This document shows positions 1-7,824 of a stretch of 14,708 nucleotides of DNA, piece by piece. The DNA comes from Pavlovales sp. CCMP2436 (lineage: Eukaryota > Haptophyta > Pavlovophyceae > Pavlovales). Location: positions 186,555 to 201,262 of the forward strand of contig MU631522.1 in the NCBI GenBank assembly GCA_026770615.1, in the 5' to 3' direction. The notes beneath the pieces were generated by a model. It was not told the DNA's origin and made no database searches. It saw nothing but the letters and a program-made list of their open reading frames with translations. Position 1 is the first letter of the stretch. Every line of letters starts with the position of its first letter. A program made the translations under genes and the position numbers.

Positions 1-88
1 TGTCTCCCCCCCCCTCCCTCTCTGTGTGTGTGCTGACCCCCCCCTCCCCCCCTACCTCTCTCCCCCTCCCCCTTCTCTCTCTCTGCAG

Positions 89-1604
89 CACCTCAAGTTG
101 CTCATCAACGGTGTGGTGCACGACACGCTCGAGTTCAAGGTAAACTATAACAATCCGTTTGGGGGGGGGGGGGGCATCGTATTGTATTGTATTGTGTTAT
201 AGGCGGCCGTCTACTACCACACTGTATCACATATTCTACTTTTATTCTAATTATTGTCATTTTCGTCATCATTACGATGGTTGTTATGATTATTGTGCTG
301 ATTTCGGTGATTGTGATTGTTTGAATTCCAGGTTATCGATGCGCTGCACACCCATAAGGCAGAAGTACTGCTTCCGTCACTGATTATGATTTATATTCAT
401 ATTATTGCGATTATTATTTCAGGCGGAGAAGGAGGAGGAGATCGATGCGCTGCACTTCCAAAAGGCAGACTTCTGCATCGGCGCGCACCCCAACAAGGCG
501 GCGTGGGATGGGCTGATCGACGAGGTTCGCCTGTGGAACGTGGCGCGCACGGACCAGCAGGTATTTTTGTATTTTTGTATTTTTGTATTTTTGTATTTTT
601 GTATTTTTGTATTTTTGTATTTTTGTATTTTTGTATTTTTGTATTTTTGTGCTTTTTTACTTTTTACTTCTTTTTACTACTTTTTTTTTCATAGATGTTT
701 TCCTCCTCATGATCGACCAGCAGGTGCGGGTGTAAAAATGATGAAAAGTGATAGTGAATAATGAACAACGAATCATTATGATAATAATAATGTCCTCAAA
801 CAGGTTTTTTTTGTTTTTTACGGTACGGCCATCACCTGAGAGGATGCGCGCTTCTCATTTTGCTTTTTCTATCTTCCGCAGGTGCGCGAGTGCATGCACG
901 CACCGCTCCTCGGGATCACGCCGGGGCTGTTGGGGCAGTGGTCTTTCAACGAGGTAACACATTTGAATAGTAGTTCTTTTAACGTCCCCCGACTACGCAT
1001 GATACGAAATGATGAAAACGGACAACTGGCGTCGTATTCATAAGGATCACAGAAATATTCGTATTATTGTAATATTGACAATGTTAGTACTATTACGCCA
1101 GTGGTCTTTCATCATCATTTTTTGCAAATTGCACGAATAAAAGCTGTGCATTCGAATAAAATTTATAATAATCCCAATACAAATCATACGTCTTACTATT
1201 CCTTTTCTTGGCATATAGCTCTCAGACCCAGACCTATTGAAAACTGCTGAGCCGCGAATAATATAATTATTATTGTAATTAGGGCGCTGGTGCGTTGGTA
1301 ATCCCAATACAAGTCATACTCATTTTTATTACTATTCAGACACTTTTTTTTCCTGAAACGTCATTGTCTCCCTGCAAGGCTAATTCAAAAAGCGGTGATT
1401 ATTATTACTATTACTATTTTAATGAGGGCGCCGGCACGTTGGTGGTCGACTCCTCGGGCCAGCGCAACCACGGGACAATCGAGGGTGCGACCTAATTTAA
1501 ATTATTATTATTATCTTTAATATCCATAATCATGTATAATCTCCATAATAATAATAACAATGTATAATATCAAAAAAACTTTAACATATTTAATATCTAT
1601 AATA

Positions 1605-1640
<36 letters not shown>

Positions 1641-2142
1641 AGGTACGATTGCGCGGCACCTTTCGACGCGCATGGACAAGGGGCAGAGGTAATATAATAC
1701 TCATGATAAATCTTTAATATCATAGATTATTACTAATAAGTTCTTATTCTTATTCTTATTCTTAACGGATAAGGGGCAGAGGTAACATAATGTAATATAA
1801 TACCCATCAAATACCCTTAATATCATAGATGATTACGATTGTAATGTTTTTTGTATAACAATAATACAATCATGGACAAAGGACAGAGGTCATCATTCTG
1901 AGAGGGATTCAAGCTGGTGTCTGACTGTCCTGGAAGTTGTACTGTTCTAAGCGCTGCGTCGCCCATTGCCTGCTGCGTGCCGTAGTCGGCTGCGCTGGCT
2001 TGGGCAGTGGTCATATAATACTCATCGTAAATCACAATCGCTTCTCAGTCCCGCCGCACGGTCACAATATCCAATAATAGCAGTAATTACTGTAATGATC
2101 ATAACTGTAGCAATCATAATAATGATAATAACGATAAGTATG

Positions 2143-2174
<32 letters not shown>

Positions 2175-2793
2175 AATCGTAATATTTATGATATTTATGA
2201 TATTTATGATTATATAATAATATTAGTTTATTATATTTATAAAAATAGGGCTCCCAACGCGCTCGAGAGGAGGGCGGAGGATGTTTCCGGCGCATTCCGC
2301 ACGTGGGAGAGCGCTTTCCAGCTGGTACGTCCCCGCCCCCCCCCCCCCAAATTGCATGCCGGACTTGTCGAAAGTGATGCGCCATACTTAAAACATAATA
2401 AAATGGGCGACGCAGCGCTCAAAACAGCACTTTCAGGACAGTCAGAAGCCAGCTTGAATCCCTACCATTCATACAATTTTCCGCACGTGGGAAAGCGCCT
2501 TGCAGTTGGTGCGCGAGTTATTACTATTCTATTATTGTTGTGTTTGTTTTTCTGTACCTTCTGCATGCCTGCTGCTCCCCTACCCCCCTCCCTCCCTCCC
2601 TCCCCACAACTGCAGCTATGGTGTGTATGTGTCTAGCCAGGCCCTGCATCACCAACCTGCTCCCTCTCCCTCTCTGCCCTCCGATGTGCCCCCCCCCCGG
2701 CAGACGCACGGGCGCTCTCCGACAAAGTCGGACATCCTGCTGACCGGCAACCCCGTGGCGGCGCTTGCGAGGCAGCTGGGCTTATTTAATTAG
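89..2793 (+). CDS. LamG-like (concanavalin-fold) repeat protein, 3' part, multi-exon, possibly decaying
   Basis: The window opens inside an intron. Exons read: A 89-139 (phase 0), B 423-560 (phase 0), C 882-953 (phase 0), D 1427-1491, E 1643-1688, F 2249-2324 and terminal exon G 2704-2793 ending in TAG. Exon A has LLINGVV. Exon B has FCIGAHPNKAAWDGLIDEVR then LWNVART, the typical end of a LamG_3 jellyroll (G-x-IDEVR-x-W). Exons C-E start a second domain: GLLGQWSFNE, then GAGTLVVDSSGQRNHGTIEG, then YDCAAPFDAHGQGAE. Such domains usually bind glycans or proteins on secreted or surface proteins; that role is inferred. Oddities: exon D ends at a CTAATT site where a GTAATT donor would fit, and E to F does not keep phase (E leaves 0 bases, F needs 2). 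Either an exon is missing from my model or the 3' end is decayed. A-D are well supported; E-G less so. Confidence 0.72.
332..371 (+). repeat. Decayed intronic copy of exon A tail plus exon B segment
   Basis: Inside intron A-B, GAATTCCAG resembles the exon A tail GAGTTCAAG. It is followed by ATCGATGCGCTGCAC, identical to exon B, then CCCATAAGGCAGA against CCAAAAGGCAGA. The first 15 bp of exon B are absent from this copy. Confidence 0.75.
561..648 (+). repeat. 11 perfect copies of GTATTTTT starting at the 5' splice site
   Basis: The 88-bp microsatellite begins with the first base of the intron after exon B (CAG|GTATTTTT), so every 8-bp unit begins with a donor-like GTATTT. It ends in a T-rich tract. 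Confidence 0.95.
711..730 (+). repeat. Intronic copy of the joined exon B / exon C junction
   Basis: GACCAGCAG (the last 9 bases of exon B) is directly followed by GTGCG (the first 5 bases of exon C), giving a 14-base match to the spliced order, inside the intron that separates them. Confidence 0.7.
1093..1111 (+). repeat. Intronic copy of exon C tail
   Basis: CCAGTGGTCTTTCA in intron C-D matches the exon C end GGCAGTGGTCTTTCAACGAG over CAGTGGTCTTTCA. It lies about 150 bp downstream of the original. Confidence 0.7.
1237..1255 (+). repeat. Dispersed motif copy 1, in intron C-D
   Basis: TTGAAAACTGCTGAGCCGC, sharing ACTGCTGAGCCGC exactly with the 10761 copy. Confidence 0.75.
1275..1301 (+). 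repeat. Decayed intronic copy of exon D head
   Basis: AATTAGGGCGCTGGTGCG then TTGGTA aligns codon for codon with the exon C/D junction AACGAG-GGCGCCGGCACG then TTGGTG, about 150 bp upstream of the true exon D. Most differences are at third positions; the Glu codon has become TAG. Confidence 0.7.
1606..1637. repeat. (AT)n microsatellite in intron D-E
   Basis: A TA dinucleotide run ends 5 bases before the acceptor ATAG of exon E. Confidence 0.9.
1668..2040 (+). repeat. Four spaced copies of the exon E tail, donor and intron start
   Basis: GGGCAGAGGTAATATAATAC at the true exon E donor (1681) recurs in modified form at about 1774 (GGGCAGAGGTAACATAAT), 1880 (GGACAGAGGTCAT) and 2001 (GGGCAGTGGTCATATAATAC). 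Copies 1 and 2 also share TTAATATCATAGAT downstream. Spacing is roughly 95-125 bp. Confidence 0.75.
1903..1967 (-). repeat. Left member of an inverted repeat pair
   Basis: The reverse complement of this 65-bp stretch matches 2402-2463 with a 3-bp gap. Shared blocks include GGGCGACGCAGCGCT and CCAGCTTGAATCCCT. Both copies can be read in one frame as MGDAAL-x-T. Confidence 0.85.
2142..2174. repeat. (ATC)n microsatellite
   Basis: Eleven trinucleotide units in intron E-F, within a longer AT-rich simple-sequence region. Confidence 0.95.
2402..2463 (+). repeat. Right member of the inverted repeat pair
   Basis: Matches the reverse complement of 1903-1967. It lies in intron F-G about 435 bp away, so it is probably a copy of a dispersed element rather than a hairpin arm. 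Confidence 0.85.
2480..2517 (+). repeat. Intronic copy of exon F tail and donor
   Basis: CCGCACGTGGGAAAGCGCCT then TGCAGTTGGTGCG repeats the exon F end CCGCACGTGGGAGAGCGCTT then TCCAGCTGGTACG. It is about 185 bp downstream of the original and still carries a GT at the junction. Confidence 0.8.
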
Positions 2794-3145
2794 GGCGGGA
2801 GCACTCAGCCATAGTTGAAGTGGTCATGCACCTCCGATATATTACTTAAAAGCAAAACAGTGAAAACTTTTTAACATTTGTAACTAACTTACATTAAAGT
2901 TCGTAATTGCCCAAGTCTCCGAGAGCTGCACCCCCCTCTGGCGTTTAGATATATGCGCTCAGTCCGAGTGTATATTGGTCGGGCCCCTATTATTGGCCAC
3001 TGATGCGCGCGTATGAGTCTCAAACTTGAACGTCTAGGGGCTTTGCGACAAAGTATAGAGCGCCGGATAATAGGGGTTTAGACGTCAGTTAAAGTAAGCA
3101 GCCCTGGAACAGGCAACCGGTGTTGCCCTCGTTGAACGTGCAGGG
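2794..3145. other. Convergent spacer between the LamG-like gene and the minus-strand SH3-like gene
   Basis: No coding signal is seen. The stretch holds a short inverted repeat: CCCCTATTAT near 2985 and ATAATAGGGG near 3068. No canonical AATAAA was found for either flanking gene. Confidence 0.5.
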
Positions 3146-3589
3146 CTATCGAGCTGCGGCGGGCTTTAGAGGCGCGCTCAGCGGCGGCTTCCCCGCTCCC
3201 CGCTCCTGCGCCACACAGTGCTCCGCCTGCGCGTAGATGCGCTGCGCGAGTGGGTTGAGCGGGTCGTGCCCTCGCTGCGTGAGCCGGTTCGGGATCGCAA
3301 AGTCCAGCATGCAGTCCGCGCAGGTCTCGATCCGGTGCGTGGAGCAGAAGCTCAGCCCGTCCGCCGTCAACACGCCGTTCGTGACCTCCTCGTCGTCCGG
3401 CATCGGGTCGAGCCGGTCGGGGAGGAGCGTGAGCTGTGCGCACGAGTCCAGGCGCACCGCGTAGCGCCGTGTGGCGGGGTCCCAGCTGAGCGCAATCCCG
3501 AGCTGCCCGTTCAGCTCGGGCCGGCTCACCACGTTACGGACGCACACGCGCACCGGCAGCTTCCACGGCGTGTGGGCCTCCTTCTCCAT
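3146..3589 (-). CDS. Small protein with SH3-like segment and Cys/His cluster, 147 aa
   Basis: An uninterrupted ORF with codon bias like the neighbouring genes. The start ATG at 3589 sits in a good eukaryotic context (GCAGCCATGG). Residues 21-62 (RPELNGQLG, then RRYAVRLDS, then PDRLDPM) resemble the small SH3-like segment of fungal and algal proteins in which 'LNG..G......RY.VRL' precedes a regulatory or metal-binding part. Residues 82-93 (CSTHRIETCADC) form C-x2-H-x4-C-x2-C, a plausible zinc site like those in uncharacterised MYND-associated proteins. The C-terminus is Ala/Pro-rich. No signal peptide or membrane segment is visible. Function is unknown. The gene points away from the XAP5 gene across an 876-bp spacer. 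A downstream exon after the TAG at 3146 is not needed. Confidence 0.7.
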   Translation of the reverse strand: MEKEAHTPWKLPVRVCVRNVVSRPELNGQLGIALSWDPATRRYAVRLDSCAQLTLLPDRLDPMPDDEEVTNGVLTADGLSFCSTHRIETCADCMLDFAIPNRLTQRGHDPLNPLAQRIYAQAEHCVAQERGAGKPPLSAPLKPAAAR

Positions 3590-3869
3590 GGCTGCTAATC
3601 CGTGGATATTAAATTTCGGCGTTTACGTCAGGCAAGGGACTTGTCCGAGTATGGCGCTGCGCACTACATCCCCCCCCCATCCCCCCCCATCTCCCTAGGA
3701 CGACAAATCTCAAATCTGGTTTGATTAGAGCGAGAGCGGTGCGAGGGCACGGATGAGGCGTGAGGCAAACGCCGCCGCTCTGCATGAATGGGAGGGCGGC
3801 AGCAGAGTCCAGCTCAGACACAGAGTCCATGCGCAAATTCATACATGCATCCGTCCCGTCCCGGTCCCG

Positions 3870-4300
3870 AGGCTGCCTGGGGAAAGTGTTTTCCGTAAAA
3901 AAAAAAAAAAAAAACTGTCCAAGCCCACTGCTGTAAATGCGGACATGGCCGCCAGGCTGACGGGGGAGGTTGCGCTTATTATTAAAAAAAAAAAAACGGT
4001 TCGAGCCCACCCCTGTAAATGCAGACCTAGCCGCCGGGCTGACTGGGGAGGGTGCGCTTATAATTGTTACTACTACTATTCTTCTTATAAGAAAATAAAA
4101 AAAAGGTCTGGGCCCACTTTGTAAATGCAGCACACGGCCGCCAGGCTGTCGGGGGAGGGTGCGCTTTTTTTCTTCTTCTTTTTTTAAAAATATCTGAGCC
4201 CACTTGTGTTAATGCAGACATGGCCGCCAGGCTGTCGGGCGAGGGTGCGCTTATAATTTATATGTTTTTTAAAATATCTTCAGCCCGACTGCATCGTCGC
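3870..4300. repeat. Tandem array of about four GC-rich units separated by A- or T-rich runs
   Basis: Core units of 57-58 bp at 3921-3978, 4003-4060, 4110-4166 and 4196-4253 share AGCCCAC, TGTAAATGCAGACATGGCCG, CCAGGCTGTCGGGGGAGG and GTGCGCTTA. Periods are 82, 107 and 86 bp. Partial units lie at about 3870-3890 and 4281-4300. The linkers are homopolymer-like A or T runs. A minus-strand ORF through the array (3609-4133) just translates the repeats and is not taken as a gene. Confidence 0.9.
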
Positions 4301-4380
4301 CGACTGTGATAATAATCAGCGCTCGCCTGAGGCGATTTTTAATACTCGGTTGGGCGGCGCGGAGCGAAGCCCACCTGAGC

Positions 4381-4413
4381 GACAAGCGGATCAGACCGAC
4401 AAGCGGTCAGACC
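4381..4413 (+). promoter_or_regulatory. 17/16-bp tandem repeat upstream of the XAP5 start
   Basis: GACAAGCGGATCAGACC is followed directly by GACAAGCGGTCAGACC, ending 52 bp before the XAP5 ATG. It could be a promoter or 5'UTR element; only the repeat is seen. Confidence 0.4.
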
Positions 4414-4465
4414 GTACGCCTCATCGTTACGCGCGGCGTGTGCTCCCCGGTACTTTTCGGCCGAG

Positions 4466-5602
4466 ATGGAGGGAGGCCGGGACGCGGCGCGCGAGGCCGC
4501 GCACGAGCGCGCTGCCGCGTCTGCAAAACGCGACAAGGACTACATCACGGCGGTATACGAGCAGCAGGTCTGCCGCTGCCACCCCAGCTGCCGCCTGCGC
4601 ACACGCTCATGCACACTGCCCACGCACTGCCCTCCTCCTTAACTCCCCCTCTTCCCCCCCTCCCTGCCCCCCTCCCAGCGCGCGGCCGCGCGCGAGATCA
4701 CCGAGAAGACCGGCGTGAAGCACATCGACGACGCCTTCGCCAAGCAGGAGGGCGGGATCGAAACAGACCTGGCGTCGCGCACGGTCGGGCTGAAGAAGCG
4801 GGAAGACTACACGCGCGAGCGCGAACAGCTCGAGCGCGAGCGCGCCGAGGCGAAGGCGAAGGCGGGGGCGGCCGAGGGCGAGGAGGTGGGTTCTGGTAAG
4901 AAGGTTGACAGCGGCAAAAAGGCCAAGAAGAAGAAAAAGGCGGGCGGCGCCGCGCTCTCGTTCGAGCTCGATGAGGAGGGCGGCGATGAGGGCGCGGACG
5001 AGCCAAAGCTGCAGAAGGTGAAGAAGAACCCCTCGGTCGACACGGGCTTCCTCCCCGATCGCGAGCGCGAGGCTGCGGAGCTGCAGCGGCGGCAGGAGCT
5101 GCAGGGCATCTGGGAGGCGGACCAGGCCAAGGTGAAGGCGGAGGAAATCGACGTGACCTACAGCTACTGGGACGGCGCAGGCCACCGCTTCACCACGCGC
5201 GTCTCGAAGGGCACGAGTATCGGCGGCTTCCTCAACAAGTGCCGCGCGCAGGTAAAACAGCTGCGAAACGCGTCGGCCGACACGCTGATGTTCATCAAGG
5301 AGGACATCATCATGCCGCAGCACCTCACCTTCTACGACCTCATCGTGAGCAAGGCGCGCGGCAAGTCGGGCCCCCTCTTCCAGTTCGACGTGCACGAGGA
5401 CATCCGCCTGCAGGGCAACGCGCAGGTCGAGAAGGACGAGACGCACGCTGGCAAGGTGGTGGAGAAGCGGTGGTACGAGCACAACAAGGAGAAGTTTCCC
5501 GCCTCGCGCTGGGAGGTCTTCGACGCGACCAAAAAGTTCGATTCGTACAGCGTCCACGGCGGTGAGAGCTACGGTATCGGCGTGCACTCGCAGCTCTTGT
5601 AG
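4466..5602 (+). CDS. XAP5/FAM50 family nuclear protein, two exons, 341 aa
   Basis: Exon 1 is 4466-4567 and exon 2 is 4679-5602, joined in phase across a 111-bp pyrimidine-rich GT-AG intron (4568-4678). The N-terminal half is charged and coiled-coil-like, with a basic KKAKKKKK nuclear-localisation-type stretch at about 115-121. Then come [15 protein letters not shown] (about 151-165) and the conserved XAP5 domain (about 190-320): [48 protein letters not shown] and [10 protein letters not shown]. These are hallmarks of human FAM50A/B and plant XCT (XAP5 circadian timekeeper). Family members are nuclear and tied to spliceosomes, transcription and small-RNA production. Length is close to that of the family (about 340). 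The ATG at 4466 is the first in frame and gives MEGGRDAA. An AATAAA lies 53 bp after the stop. The family call is very secure; the role in this organism is inferred. Confidence 0.96.
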
Positions 5603-5654
5603 GCCGGATCGGATTCAAGGCCTTGGCCCATCGCAGAGCCTTGTCGATTATATC

Positions 5655-5660
5655 AATAAA
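5655..5660 (+). terminator. Candidate polyadenylation signal of the XAP5 gene
   Basis: AATAAA, 53 bp downstream of the XAP5 stop codon, at the transition to AT-rich intergenic DNA. Confidence 0.55.
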
Positions 5661-6351
5661 TATCGCGTTCTCTCATGCATCTGACCTAATTATACGTGTA
5701 TACTTAAGTATATGCTTTAAATAGAATTATATTGTAGTTGTAATTTAGTTAGTTAGTTTAAGTAAGGAAAAAACACATTTATCACAAAAAATTGAGTGGT
5801 TGCTGTAACCAGTAACTTGAAGTTAACTTAAAGATTTACTTAGAAGAGTAAAGGGTTAAAAAAAAATGAAATATACACTAAAAGTGCCAACGACGACCGC
5901 TATTTTTGACGCAATAGTTAACTGCTAAGCGGTCCCGTTCCCATGCGCAATTCTTATTGTAGCATAATTGTATTGCATTAAATATGAGTAAATGGACAAT
6001 TCTTAAGACGTGTTGCATACTACTGAGCCACTTATATATAAATTTAGGGGGGTTTGGCTGGCGGTGTGACAAACCAAGCTGAACTTAGCGCTTCGGTGCA
6101 GGCTAGTGGCATTGTGTACTTTATTTCATGCTTCTTATCCTTGGGTCAGACTGTCATTCGTTGCTTCAAGTTCAAAGTGTGTCTTCCTTTCATCGATAGA
6201 AATTACGCATATTATCCGTCCTGCGCGTGTGCCTCTTGAGGTTGGTGTTTGGTTGGAATATATAGGGGGGGTTACTTGCATGCCGCTAGGCTAGCAGCTG
6301 AACGGCAGTCTGCTGAGCGAGACGCGTCAGACATCGAATGTTAGGTCGAGA
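5661..6351. other. AT-rich intergenic region
   Basis: No convincing gene is seen on either strand. ORFs here are short with no bias or motifs. It contains one diverged copy of the dispersed TGCTGAGCCGC motif at 6011-6034. Confidence 0.55.
6011..6034 (+). repeat. Dispersed motif copy 2 (diverged)
   Basis: TGTTGCATACTACTGAGCCA then CTTA, matching the 10761 copy TGTTGCAAACTGCTGAGCCG then CTTA. Confidence 0.65.
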
Positions 6352-7715
6352 TTAAAACGCGCCTCGTCGAGTCTCGTCAGCCACGCCGATATCCGCACAG
6401 TGCACTCGCGATGCGGCGGTGCACGCCGCCTGCGATTGCAAGCGCAGGAACGCCATAGCCGCGGGCTCTTTTTTGTTGCTCAGACCGTGCGTCTTGCGCT
6501 GCTTTACGAGCTCCTCCACAAGTGACGAGCCGGTGGGCGCGCAAAGTTGGGACGTGGAGAGTGCTACTGCGCTGCGGGGCGCGAATTCCCACCGCATTTT
6601 GCCATGGCGGGATTCGCGCGCAGCTCCGCGTTCGCCTGGACGTTTGCGGCGTGTCGCGCACCCCCGCTGGAGACAACGTTAGCCGGTTTCGAGAGGAGCG
6701 TAGCTTTCGCGAGCGGCAGGCCCCACCGCACCCCAAGCAACGCGATAGAGACATCGAACAGCTCAATAGTCCCCACGAACAAGGAGCCCCGCTCAATCTC
6801 CCGCGCGAGCCAACGCCGCACGCGTGCGTCTCGCCCGAATTTACGGCGTCCATGAGGTGAGGAAATGCCTCGGTCACCTGCAGCCTGCAAGCGGCGCCCG
6901 GGACCGACGAGTTGGCCAAGGCCACGCACGGTGCCACAAAATCCTCGAATGTGCGCCCGCCTTTGCCGAGCACGAAGTATGAGTAGATTGAGACCAGGCG
7001 CTTGATGGGTTCGCGGACGATGGTGTACACTCGGAATGCACAGCGAGGCCTGCGCAGAAACACCGCATAGGCGGTTCAGCAGTGTTCAACAACAGGTTTT
7101 GCCCCAGTGGTGGGGGAGCTACGTAGAAATCGGGGAGCTACATACCACTGCGCTGCGAGGCGGGGGAGATCATGTAGAAATCGAGCATATGGATTCGTCT
7201 CGCCGTGCGACTCAAGGTGCATCTTTGGGAAGACACTGCTCGCGGCGCCGCGCTCGGTCTCGCAAGGCAGCGTGAGCAGCCCGCTCGAGTTCAGGCGCTT
7301 CCTCTCAAGAGCACTGGCGTTTGCACGGCGCAGCCATTCGTGTTTGCGAGGGATGGACACTCGCGTAGGCAACCCTTGCAGCCTGCCCGCGAGCCTGCTA
7401 AAGCCCAAGTACGTCGCCGGCCCATCCCAGCTCGTGCACGCCGTACGCCCATTCCTGCATGGCGGGGTTAGCATGGGCAGCAGCGCGGTTAGCACGGGCA
7501 GCAGCACGGGCGGGCAGAGTAGAGGGCACCGTTCCTGCCGATGGCGCCGCGCACGGTGTGCCAGCAGATTTGACCAAGTGCCGGAAGACCGACACGCCGC
7601 AGCCGTTGTGGATATCGCGCCACGAGGTGTCACACGACCCCGTCGGTGGAGGCACGGCAAACACCACTGCGATGGGCAAAGCCGCGCCAAGCGAGGCCAC
7701 GCAGGTGAACCGCAT
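6352..7715 (-). CDS. Secretory-pathway sulfotransferase, at least three exons; 3' half unresolved
   Basis: Exon 1 is 7715-7555, intron 1 7554-7455 (100 bp), exon 2 7454-7146, intron 2 7145-7050 (96 bp, GTATGT...GCAG), and exon 3 runs on from 7049. All three join in phase. The start MRFTCVASLGAALPIAVVFA looks like a signal peptide or signal anchor. Exon 1 ends at VFRHLVKSAGT, the 5'-PSB (PAPS phosphosulfate) loop. Exon 2 carries FPKMHLESHGE and DLPRLA. Exon 3 carries YTIVREPIKRLVSIYSYF (about 165-182), the 3'-PSB motif with R169 and S177. PAPS-dependent transfer to a sugar or similar acceptor in the Golgi is inferred from family. After LMDAVNSGETHACG the homology moves frame to GSLFVGTIELFDVSIALLGV and LPLAKATLLSKPANVV. 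This could be a 47-bp intron (GTAAAT...GGAG) or an indel. A third frame holds SSLVEELVKQRKT and a stop at 6352. Either more introns or early decay. Confidence 0.68.
7050..7145 (-). other. Intron 2 of the sulfotransferase gene, with copied exon tail and dispersed motif
   Basis: Donor GTATGT and acceptor CTGCGCAG restore the frame through Trp157 (TG|G). The intron start repeats the exon 2 tail: CGATTTCTACGTAGCTCCCC against CGATTTCTACATGATCTCCC. Further in it carries motif copy 3 at 7068-7092. Confidence 0.8.
7068..7092 (-). repeat. Dispersed motif copy 3, inside an intron
   Basis: The reverse complement reads TTGTTGAACACTGCTGAACC then GCCTA, matching the TTGAAC-TGCTGAGCCGC-TA consensus with few changes. 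Confidence 0.7.
7455..7554 (-). other. Intron 1 of the sulfotransferase gene with doubled branch-point-like motif
   Basis: The intron runs GTGCGC...ATGCAG. A 21-bp unit containing GTGCTAAC / ATGCTAAC (CTAAC is branch-point-like) occurs twice just before the acceptor, so the presumed branch point is tandemly duplicated. Confidence 0.6.
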
Positions 7716-7824
7716 CGCTGAGTGAGCTCCGAGTGGTTCGTTCTGTGATATGTACATGACATGGCACCACATGTTGCATTCGCTCGCAAGCGTACTGTAG
7801 CAACCCGTTGGACGTCAAGGGTCG

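Noticed and set aside
317..761. ORFs running through the GTATTTTT array (Phe/Tyr/Val-rich)
   Set aside because: Microsatellite translation; the true exon ends at 560 at a donor site.
3998..4010. GGTTCGAGCCC resembling a tRNA B box
   Set aside because: Present in only one of the tandem units, with no A box or cloverleaf around it.
3609..4133. Minus-strand ORF with Phe runs
   Set aside because: Translation of the tandem array and its homopolymer linkers; no codon bias or motif.
3870..4300. Regularly spaced repeats that might suggest a CRISPR array
   Set aside because: Repeats are 57-58 bp, diverged, with low-complexity A/T linkers instead of unique spacers, in a eukaryote.
4326..4340. Hairpin TCGCCTGAGGCGA followed by T residues, like a rho-independent terminator
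   Set aside because: This is eukaryotic nuclear DNA and it lies just upstream of a gene; a short chance stem is likelier.
4607..5587. Long minus-strand ORF of 326 codons
   Set aside because: Antisense to the XAP5 gene; Leu/Arg/Ala composition is the mirror of GC-rich coding sequence.
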